DNA of 64,000 nucleotides from Candidatus Melainabacteria bacterium (GTDB lineage: Bacteria > Cyanobacteriota > Vampirovibrionia > Obscuribacterales > Obscuribacteraceae). Positions 18,763-30,700 of the stretch are shown here, one piece after another (the first letter of the stretch is position 1; every line of letters begins with the position of its first letter). The stretch spans positions 1,302,001 through 1,366,000 of the forward strand of contig CP064963.1 in NCBI GenBank assembly GCA_016699165.1. Direction: 5' to 3'. The translations under genes were made by a program, and so were the position numbers. Under the pieces are notes generated by a model that did no database searches, was not told the origin of the DNA, and was given only the letters and a program-made list of their open reading frames with translations.

Positions 18763-21700
18763 CTACTTAGGTGGTCCCAAAATAATAACAGCATCAGCAG
18801 GCGGAATTGCTCCACCTATTGAAACCACTGAGGTAAAGGGCGCACGTGGGGTTCGATGCTCTACAACACGTCTATTTAAAGCATCAATCGAACCAAGTAA
18901 AGCTTCCAAACCGGACTGCGGTGGCACGTTAAAGCTATCATTTTTACGTATAATCTCAACCAGATTTAAAATTGCGTCCACTTCCTCAGAAGCAATATTA
19001 ACAGTGCGCGTCATAGTAGTTAATGCTTCAACCATTTGCGGACTAAACTGAGTTTGAACTGCGGCAATTTCAGATAGCTCTGCGATAATATCTTTCCCTT
19101 TAGATTTCATCCCAAGTCCATTAGCGAGCCTTTCAAAATTTGCGAATGCAAACGCATACTCAGCCGCATCACTGAATTGATAACTCTCTCTGCGAGCTGC
19201 TATAGCTCGAAGAATAGCCTCAGAGTTAAAATCATCCATATGACCATTTCTAACTGCCTTAGCGAGTTCTTCTAAACTGGCGTTATCTAGATTATTACCG
19301 GATACTGCCGTTACCAAGTCTTTTTTGGTTTTATCACTAGGTACAATCTTTCCTAACCGATTCAATTGAGAATAAGTGGCCTCTTTAGCATCGAATGCTT
19401 TCGATAGGGTTTCTACATCTACTCCAAGAGTCATATTTTTAACGGCTCTTAAAAAACTTGCAATTTCAGAAATGTTCGCAGAAGAAATATTGTCACCATT
19501 ATTCTGAATCAATCTAACAAGGTTAGTAGCCATTTCTGGAAGCAAGTAATTTGGATCAGAATTTGCCCTGACCATTTCTAAAACCAGCTTCGGTTGCACT
19601 GATTTTTTTGATGCTAAATCTGCGATTTGCTGAGTCCTAATTTCCATCAGATCACTTAACTCTTTTTGAGCATTCTCAATAAGAGGTTTTATGTTTGCCG
19701 GTAACCCCTCGGCATTTAGCATTTTTACATAAAAATTGTTCAACTCGAATAGCTGGGCATCAGGGCGTCTGGCATAGACACTCAAGGTTGTTATATCAAC
19801 TGGCCGGATATGCTCTGGTTTAATATGAACCAAATAGGACTTCAACCTCTGTGTGATTTCAATTGCTGAGATTCTCTCTGCTATGCTTGTACTTTGTGCG
19901 ACAGGAACATCCACTGTAAGCACTGGCGAATCAGAAGTATCTCGCAATTGGACAGGTGTTGCGTCAGATGCACCGTTTTCGATTGCTCTTGGTTTTTGAA
20001 CAACGAGGAATTGTTCACCACTATTTTCATCTGGCACTAAAGCACGTGTAATCCTAAACTGACCGTTTTCGACAGATACGCTTAATCTGTCAGAGAACTC
20101 AACCTTTTTCAATTCTCTGTTCAAAATTCTGGCAATGAGCTCGGGATTTCCATGCTCTGACATTCTATCTATGACGGCTTGAATGCTCTCCACCGCATTA
20201 TAATCATGAGATTGAAAATGATTTGTTCGATATTCGTCTACAAAGTTTTCTGCTTCCTTAAACAGTAATCTAGGTTGAGACCTTGTCGGCTGCATCTTCG
20301 GAGCGAATGGAGGGCCGGTTTCAAAACTTTGCGAAAAAGTTTTGATAATTACATTGCCATCTCCATCAAAGCTTGCCCGATATCGAAGGTCTATAGATAG
20401 ACTTCTGAAGGCAGAGTTCAAGTCGTTTCTAATCTGCTGAGCGGATAGTGCGGGATCTACTCTAGAAATAGCGGCAGCTATTGCAGTTTTCAATGCTTCG
20501 GGATTCGCAACGAGCTCTGGATCTTTAAATGCGGCACCTATTTCTTTCTTTAGTCCCAAGCGTGTGTCTGGAGTCTTAACAACTGATACAGGCGGAGAAG
20601 CGACATCTGGCACCACTGGTGCTGCGGTGTACTCTCCTTCAGGAAGAGCAGTGCGAGTAGGTGCAACTGGGGTGGGAACTTCAACTTCAGGCGTTAAAGC
20701 TTCAGGTGTGACTTTAGGTGATTCATTTGCCTTCAGACGAAATACAGAGCGTCCATCATTATCTTTATGGCCCAAACGCACTGCCATAGTTTCAGGATCG
20801 AATTTAACCCGCTCGCCCTGTTTCAATGGCTCAGCGACTTCTTTACCACTTGCTGTTTTTCTTATGATAAAAACAGGCTTATCAGAAAGCGCTTCAACAA
20901 ATATACCTTCTGGCTCGAAGCTCAATCTGGCTTGTTTTGCTGCATACTCTGATAGTTCTGACTTTTCAAGAACAGCTACGTGCTTAGCACCAAGTGTGAT
21001 ACTACCACCCTTTATCTTATAAGTAATTGCAGAACCAGCCACTTCATAATTGGATGCAATTGCAGCCGCTTTAGCGCGATTAGCTTGAACAAAAGACTTT
21101 TCGACAACTTCAATCGCGCCGTTAGTCGATGGGCTCATCCGTCCTTGAGTAAGCTTAGTTGCCTGCACTTGCTCTAAAAGTAAATTATCACCATCTCTTA
21201 CAACTTCAAAGACTTCATCACCGACTTTTAAGTAAGAACCTTCCGGCAAGTCTACCTGCGCTTTGATGCGAGTAAGGACATTGCCTTCTGCATTTGTCAC
21301 ATACATCGGAACATTGCCTTTAGCCTCAACATGTAGATCTGTAACTCTAGCTCCATCAACTTTTGGACTAATCAAAGCATGAGGTTCACGGCTAAAGGGA
21401 ATGGAAGCCAGATTTATCGCATCTTTAGACCCATCACTTACAATTGCAATGGGCTTTGTTTCTGCAGTAAATTTAGCACTGTAAAAATTGCCTTTGCCTT
21501 CAGCTGCATCACCGGCGGTGTCAGACGCTCTGCGAAGTATGTTTATATTTGCATCTTCGGGACGATATCGGCGGTTATATGCTTCGGCTAAAGTTCCGCG
21601 GCGGAATATCCTTTCCCTGAGAGTGACTCTTTGGACCCCTTTGTCAGTAAAGACATGTTCTTTGCCGGCAGTGCCGATTTTGAATTTATCTCCAGGCTGT

Positions 21701-24700
21701 AATGTAGTTTTTCCAGATTTTTCAGGAACCCATCTTCCAGGACCACGTTTTATAAACAACTCACCAGTGGTACTGATTTCTCCTGTGGCAGTGCCACCTT
21801 CTGGTGCTTTGACAAATTTGACATTAGTAGAGGAATCGATTTTTATATTGTCTTTGCGATTAGGCTTCAATAGCTTTATTCTGGCTACCGCAGTATCGGT
21901 TTCGTTTGAACCTTTACCGCGCAACGAAGGGGCATAGGTTCTGGTTCTGCCTCTACTCCACCAATTGTTTGAGCTCCAGACACTCTTAAGAAGTCCCTCG
22001 CGACCGACTTCGGCTCTGAGCTCTCCCATCGACTCTACTGTGCGCTTATACAAGGAGGAGCGTTCAAACTCCATAGAAGTTTGCTTGTCTCCCCGCGCTA
22101 CAACAAGGGTGTCACCTTCCTGCCATGGAGCTGATTTTCCAGGTTGGACTATTATTGGATCACGTCCAGGTCTGGTTATTGATACTTCGTATTCTGAACT
22201 CTTTGGCGCAACAACCGTGCGTCTGCCACCATCGTTCTTAATAACGACTTCAGATTCACTAACTTCCGATTCTTTGAGGCGCTTAAAGCTAGGCACCAAA
22301 TCTGATGCCTCATCTGTTTTAGATGCAAATGAGATTGCAGTACCATCTTTGTAAAGAGCTGCTGGTCTGGTCTTTGCTCCAGCAGTTCTGAGCCTAAAAG
22401 CTTCGACCGGTTCACCTAAACCGTTTGCTTTTATGGCAGAGGTTAACTCTTGCATCAATCTTTCGGTTTCGGTCAACGGAGGTAAAGGTGCTTCCGTTTT
22501 TGCTTCAAACGTGCGCCTAAAGAAAGCTTTCACTTGCTCTGCTCTCGTCATGCCACCTTCAACCGGAGCCTTAGGTGTTCTGCGGAACAAAAATCCCATT
22601 TTTTTAATTTGATCGACTACTGCTCTTCCAATATGAAGGTCTCTAGCCGCTCTTACTGCACTTCCAATTTTCTTACCTGCAGCGGTGAATCCATCTCTGG
22701 GTGAGATATTCCTAGCAAAAGCAACTGCGTCGCTTACCCTATCTCCGATAGGAACGCGTTTTCCTTTAACAGGCAAACCACGGAATTCAAAAGATTGTCC
22801 AACAAACTTATTGTCAGGAGTACCGCCCCTGAAAACAAAATCACCTGGTTCTAAATCAATTGGCTTATTGTGGAGAGTTCCCAAAACCCGATTTTGTCCA
22901 TCACGATTTCGAACAACATAAAGTGGTTCGTTCTCTCTCACCTGCTTCAGCTTAACTTGATTGCCCTCGCGATAAAGCCTACCGCTTCCAAAGATGGTGT
23001 ATTCTTTTCCTTTGTCTAAACCGCGATTGATTCTGCCCTCACGCAAGGCTTCTTGGATATGCTTGCGCAGCAGATTTGCATTTTTACCAAAATCATAAAC
23101 GGTGCTCCTTACTCGTCCAAGAGTAGCGGCTAAATTAGTAGCGGCGGTCGCGAGATTCCTTTGAGTTAGTTTTGCCACCGCACCAACCGGCACCCTGCCA
23201 CCAGGTCCAGCATATAGATAACCGAATCTATTAGCGCTGCGAGTATGTTGCAAAACAGCAGAATTAGCACCATCCAGTCCAACAACAAATTCATCACCTT
23301 TATAGAGACCATTGCCAACGAATTTACCTACGATAACTCTGTCACCCGTTTGCAAAATCGCCTGGCCCTCTTTTAAAACAACGGGCACACCATTGCGAAG
23401 AACTACAATATCGCCCTCACCAGCATGTATTCTCAGTCCGCTTGCAGTCTTGGATAACGATGCAGCTCTTCCCTTTACATAAGGGTTTTTGCTCAAAAGC
23501 TCAGAACCAAATGCAGTACCAAGGTCAATTCTCTCGCCAAAATGTATCAAATGCGAAAATCCAACACGACTTGCGACACCACGAGTGATACGACTCGTAG
23601 CTTGATCGATTATTGCTCGTGCACGCGCAAGCATACCAGCATCGGAGAATCCTCTTAAGAAAGTGAATCCACTTGCATTGATGCGGAAGCCGACATCACG
23701 TGTAATCTGAGCACCGTAATGCGAAACAGCCGAAGCTTCAGCAAGACTTATCATCCAACTGCCATCATTCAGATTGTTTGTGAAAGATTGTGGATGTTGT
23801 ACGGCCCTGGATGCGGCTAGAGTGCGCATCTCATAAGGACTGGAAAAAACTCTTTTATTATCTTTTCCGTTGGGCAAATCTTGAACAAAGATAGTAGGAT
23901 GCTCATTTCCATCGGCTTTTCGAAGTAGATTTGCAGCAGCAACCGCTTCCTCGATACTTGTATAATACTCGCGCGTTCTTCCCGCCTTTTCTATTGCAAG
24001 CAATCTTTGATATTCGGTCGCTTGGCGTTTGGGCAAAGATTCCAACCCGCTTTCATTTACTTTGGCTGTCAATCGTTCTAATCGCCTCACCTCACGAGCG
24101 GTGAGACTACGCGCTAAATCCACATCTGAAGGTGAGAAGGTGGCTCTGTACAATCGTGTATAACCAGCTGCAAGTTCAGGGAGTTCTCTCAAAGATGGTG
24201 CTTTGTAATTGCCACCATGAGGAATTACAGTGCGAATTTCACCATCAGGCATCACAAATGATGCGACTTTATCACCACTCCAATTGATCTTAAGAGTTCT
24301 TCCGTTTGCGGTTACTTGAACTACTCGGTCACCCTCTCTAAGAATTTCGACACCGGTCTGGTAGTTTCTGTACAACGTACCTTTGAATCCAGCGGGAGGA
24401 TCAATGCGTCCAAAACCAAGACTTGCAAGTTTAACATCAGTCATTGTTGCCGCTTTTTCGAAATCGTTATTTCTAAGCACACGCCCAAGAGTGTAACCAT
24501 TTCTCAATCGATCGATTAACTCACCAGATCTGATTTGATCAGCAACCTTTGTATAAGCAGCTCGAACATACTCAGATGCATCAGAGCCTCGGTTACGCAA
24601 CACATTCGCTGCACGCTCTACACGACCCAAGTCGTCTGCATTCGCACGCAAAACAGTAGCGACTCCATTTCGTATAACGGGAATCTCACTTCCCTCATTA

Positions 24701-27700
24701 GCAAGGCGTTCGAGCCTGATTGCACCATTTTGACTATAGGCTTTGAATTTTTCACCTGTAGCTGGAAATACTACTTCATCGCCAGGCCGAACTCTAAATT
24801 TAGGAACCTCAGTCGGTTTAGGGAGTCCTTTTAACGTTGCTTCGTCTTGCAAGGCTTTGAGTGTATGCAACGTTGTAGTTTCGATACCATCAGCAGTCTT
24901 ACGAATTATCGATACTGGATGATCTCCAGTATTTCTGATATTAACTTCTCCCTTTCTGGCAAGGTCGTCAGCGTTGCGTTTAATCCAACGTTGGAACATA
25001 CTTGTAGGCTCGGGCATGCTCGCCTCTACCATGAACTTACCATCAAGATGAGGCAGTCCAGCCGGTTTCAAAGATCCGACAATTACGTCTGCCCCTTCAC
25101 CACCAATGGTGACAACATTACGACCAGGTGTAATTCTGAGCCGAGCTCCAGGTTGGAAGCCGGCTTCATTTACGACTTCTGGTACCATGCGCTTCAAAAG
25201 CTTCGGACTCAATTCTGGGACAGCTAATAGATATCCTGTCTCAGTTCCATTTTCGACAGCTCGCATGAAAACCATCGGTTTTCCTTCCGGTCCGAATTTG
25301 ATCATCTGTCCATGTTGAAGTTCAAGAAGTTCATCAGGAGCCAATGTTTCCCATTTGTTATTTCTAAATACTTGAGGAGGAACTTCGCCTGTAGACTTCA
25401 AAAAGGTTTTGCCTTGATTCATGACCAAAGTAGAATCGACATTCTGAGCTGCAACAGAAAGAACTCCCTGGCTCTCAACACCGGCATTACTTGCAACTCG
25501 AACCGAACCACCTTCAGTCAACTTCACAGGTCGGCCATCTTCAAGCTTGCCCAAGATCTTTGGCTCGACATTCAGAGCGATTTCTCTTACATCGGCTCTG
25601 GCGACCCCAGTTCCATTGAATTTTCCTCTCCATGCCTTGAGTGCGGCAGTTGGGACAGTGAAAGTTCCAACCATCGCCATCGCAATGAAGGCTCCCATAG
25701 CAGCCTGAGAACCCATTCGGGCCATGTTTTGCTCGAAAGTCAAAGAAGGATCCCATTCATAGCGAGCGGCTCCAGACGTAAGTCCAGCAAAGCTTGCAGG
25801 AGCAGTATGAGCAAGAGAGCGCGCCAAATTTGGATAAGTTTTTATGAATGCGTCCATCACATTTTTAGACGTCATGGCAGCTGTATGAGGAATCTGGGCT
25901 TTTATTGCCTGGGCTAAAAGCGCTGCCTGAGCCGGATTATTTCCAGTGATTTTCATTGCAACAGCAAGAATATCTTTCTCTGGAATATCTTGTGCTCTGG
26001 CAAAACCTTGTCTCATCAGTTGAGTGATACCTTGCTGAGCAGCGGCATCAACTTCTGCCGAAGCAAGACCCCGGAGAATAGCCTCGGCAGAAAACGCCTC
26101 TGATTTCGACAATTGAGCAATAGCCCGCTCTAAACTTTCTTTCACTAGAGCTTGAACGCTAGCACCAGGCTGTTTTGCTAAACCTGCCACCACTTCTTTG
26201 AGTACTTGGTCTACGACTTCTTGAGAATATCTTTCAGAGGCCAGTTTAATAGAATCATTTGTGAAAGGCTTCAATCCAGCTGTTTTTAACTGATTTGAAA
26301 TATTTGTCAAAACCTCAGAAACCGCTTTTGTTGCAGCTTGTTCGGTAGTTTCACCTATAGCTCTGGTTAAACCTTCAGCAGTAAGCCCTTTGAAATCAGT
26401 AGTCACTCTTGCAATAGCCCTGGAGGCAATATCATCGCCAGCAGTTCTCACCAAATCCGGTGCCATTTTAGCTACGCTGCCAAATCTATTAGCAGTTAGT
26501 TGAGCCAACTCGGGATTACCCGCCAATCGCATCGCTCGCACAGCTGCTAGACTTGGCTCGACAAACGCTTTTCCTGCTCTTAAAAGCAACCCAGGACCCA
26601 AAACATATGTAGGCATTTCGATTGCACCTACAGTTGCGTCTTTGAGTAAATTAGCGCGCCAATCATATTGACCACCCAATAAGGCAGCCTTAACTCCAGG
26701 TCTCATCACCGCACCAAGTGCGGCCATACCAGCGCCCCATGCGTATAAACTAACGCCACCAGTTTCAATTGCACCAGCCAAAGCGGGAACAAAAGTGACC
26801 ACACCCACCACAGCAAAAGCAGCATCGGCTCCAGCATCAACTGCAGAATGCTCAGAAGCTTTATAATTCACATAAGTTTGAAGAGCTCTGTCGACTAGTT
26901 CTTGCCTTTGGTCAGGAGGCAAATCCATTTTGGTGACCGCCACCTCAGTAGAAGCGACTACAAGCTGGTCGACACGATCCTGCACCTGAGAAGCAGTGGC
27001 ATCAAATAGGCTCGTCCACCATCGACCTCCCATGTTACCGTATACCAAATCTCGAGTAACATCAGTAGCTTGCTCAAGAGTAAGTGCTCCGGCAAAATTA
27101 ACAGCCGCGGTTTGTCCTTCGGGAATCTTGCTTTTGATCAGATCATCAGTTAGAACCCTGCCAAATGTTTTATTGTATAAAGCAGTGACAGCACCTCTAT
27201 TTTGCGGTGAAATTGCATCAGTTTCCTGCTTAATCTGATCGCCCTTGCCGTTCAAGATTGCAAGTCTGATCTTAAATTCAGGCGGAATCGTACCTTGCTG
27301 TTCTTTAGGCAGGCTAGCCTGATTCTCAGCTAGTTTTTGAATGAAGTCAGCTTGTTCAGTATTAAATTTATAAAGAGGATTCCAGGTGGCCAACATATCC
27401 GGCTTGCTCTTTATTTGATTCCACAGATCAGGGCCACCTAAGAGAATGGCTTTGGTAACACCTTCCATGTCGTTACCAAACATACCCATATACATTTCCA
27501 TTCGACGCCCGGCTTCTATTGGCTTTCCACGCTCCAACATTGGCTCAAGATAGGTAAGGTAGTCAGCGAAACCCAAGTCTCTTTCGAGAGCTCTCAAATA
27601 ATTTTGTTTCAGTGACTGTAAATCATTTCCTTCGACCGTACCGCTCAGAGCCTGGAATTTAGCGAATGCTTGTGGGTCTTCTCGGAACAACTTATCGAGT

Positions 27701-30700
27701 TCAACAACCATATCTTTGATTGAAGTTCCCGAAGCTTTGAACATAATGAGTTTGTCCAAAACATCAGGATTAGGCTTACCTTCAGTAAGCACACGCTCTA
27801 ACATGCGTTTGGCTGCGACTAACTCTGCACCTTTAAGAGTACCGTCACTCAAACTCTTATCAGCGGCAAGTCTAAAAGCCTCATCACTTTTATAGCGTGT
27901 GATGAAATTTTGATCCATCTTTGCAATAGCTTCAAGCATTCCACCGCGATCGGCACCCCATCCCAGGAAGCCTCCCTTTTTAGCATCCATTCGCTCAGCC
28001 AATGTTCTGCCCAAAGCCTGCGCTGCCTGATAATCGCCTGCATCCATTTTTCTCTTGAATGCATCCATTACCCGATTCACTGCAGCGGTATCGGCACCAC
28101 CAAATGTGCCTGTAAGGGTGCGCTCTAACATACTACGAAGATCAGCTTCTACAGCCGCTCTATTCGCCTTAGCATGTTCCCAACGTTCTTTAGTCATGGT
28201 ATCTACTGCAGTGAGAATCTGGTCCTCACTTTTTGCAGCGTAACCGTCTTTGATTATTACATCGCTTACAAACGAACCAGTTTTTCCGAATTTGATTCTG
28301 TCTTCGTAGGCTTGCAACTCTCGACTGTTTTGAGTGAAATAGCCAATATTAAAATCGAAGACCCCGATATTTCGCCAGAAGGCGTTTTTGGTAGCAGTGT
28401 ATAAAGCAGAGTTTAATTGCTTATAGTAGTCGTATTGAGCTTTTTCTTTGGCATCTGTGGGTTCTGGCTGACCAGAGCTGACTTTGGCAGCAAGCGCTTT
28501 TCCAGCAAAGTAGTCTGCGCGCTGTTGAGCTGTCATTTTGTCGATTCCCGCTTCAATAGCAGCTTCAGTATCACCAAAACCACCAGTATTACCGACCACT
28601 TCAGTTGTAACTGACGAAGTGCCATCCTTTACGTAATCCAGAGCTTCACGTTGTTGCTGAGTCGTACCGAAATAACTTCCCCATTTATCATAAATTTTCT
28701 TCTCGCCACCTTCAGCCATAAATCTTTGTCTGGCTTCTGACGAAGCACGTCTCCATACTTCTTTAAACATATCTAAATTGCCAGCATCAAGAGCAACTTG
28801 AGACATCAAAATGGTATCGCCAGCGGTTCGTTTATCTGAACCTTTTTCTTTGTCAGTCAAAATTTGCAACATAGAGCGAGTCGGATTGCTCATGCGCGTA
28901 GCTTCAGAAATTGCATGCGACAGCGACTTTTTATATTTTTCCAGAAAATCCGCGTGAAACTTGACAATTTGTTCATTAGTCATGGTGGCAAACGTGTCAC
29001 GCAGATCTTTTTCTACTTCCCAGTTAGATTTAGATCCAGTGCCATTTGTTAACTGTTGCAAATCACCTGCGATCCTTGCAAGGCGTGCATTATCGCCTTC
29101 AGCCAACCTGCGAAGCTCTAGAGATTCACTTGTGTTATCGCCAAATCGCTTTACTAAAGCGGCTTCAAGCCTGACGCCCTTACTCTGTTTAAGAAATTCA
29201 GCTTGCAATTGAGTCAACTCATCTTGAGTTCTATTAAAGAATAATCCTTTAATTCGATCGTAATCATCCTTATTGCCAGCAGTAAAGAAACGACCATCAA
29301 GACCAGCATCAAGAAGACTTTTCGCGGTAAGGGCAGCATCGAATGGTGCACCAGTTACAGTGGCAGGACTCGGCACCACTTCTGATGGAATGATGGCTGG
29401 ATTTGCAGGCTCTACTGGGGCGGTTGCATCCCACTTGATTTGGTCAGCCTTAAACAATGGCGACAATTGATTTACAGGTTTTGGAACTTCTTGCGGAGCG
29501 GCCGGACCAACTGGTGCCGTGCCTCCAGAAAGTATCGACTTATTGCCAATCTGCTTGGTCCAGATATCGCCATAATAATTAGCTCTACCTTGCTGCCGGA
29601 TAACACCTTTATCATCCGAAATTCCACGAATCGCAATTCGACTTTTGCCTCTGTCATCCGTAGCATAAACATGCACGTAAGAATCTTTAGACCTCTTGCC
29701 AGCTTTTTCTAATTGAAATGAAAGTGTACGGCTCTTATCGCCATCCTGAATTTTGAGCGACTTGATATTAGCCAAAGCAAGTGCTCTTGCCGCAGCCAAC
29801 TGCTCTTCTGGTTTTGCTCCAGGCTTGAAGAAAGCCTGCAATGCTGCCAACTGTTCTGGCGTCTTACCAGCCAATTGTTGATCACCAAGAATTTTCTTGA
29901 GATCGGCAGCACCGCTAGGTACTACCGGTTGTGCTGTAGTATCGGTTGCTACGACAGCATCAAATCTGGCTTGCGCAACTGCTTCAGTTTTACCTTCTCT
30001 GTTGGAATTCAAACTGAGACTATCTGCATTTGGAGTAATTGTAAGATGTTTGCTTTCTGGACGTTTTGCAAGCTCGGCTTGCAGTGACTTGATTAGCAAC
30101 TCACGCTTTGCTGAATCCAGCTCCTTCATGGTGGATGTTACTTGCTGCCAGTAAGATTTGAGTTCTTCACCTTGAAGAGCGGCTAAAGGCTCAACCAAAC
30201 GTCCGGCTAACTGCAAAACATTTTCCTGCTGACCAGGAATCTGAATGTGACGAGGATCGATTCGGCTGACAAGTTCTTGTGCACCGGCTTGATTTTTTCT
30301 GTACAAAAGCAGATTGTTATCTTCAGTTCCAAATTTATTCAGATCAACTGAATACCCGGTGCCACTAGTTGTAAGGGCATCGTTTAGACGCGTTTTCAAC
30401 TCGTCTGCAGATGCTGCTGGGTTTCTAGCGTTTTCGATTCTGGTGAAATTAGTGAAAAGTCGCGCCACCTCTCCTGGTGTCTTGGCACCTTTCACAAGTT
30501 CGGCAAAATATTTGGCCGGTGAAAGAACATCTGCATTGAGTGCATCCAAATTGAATTTAGCAGCTTGGTCACCAAGCGCAGTTTTGAATTTTGTGGCGAT
30601 TTCTTGAGGACTGGCTTTAGGATACAAAGCAGCTTCTGCTCTGACAGCGGCAAGAAGCGCTTCTTGCTGTGCCTTGGCTTTGACTTCTGGCGCATCTTGA

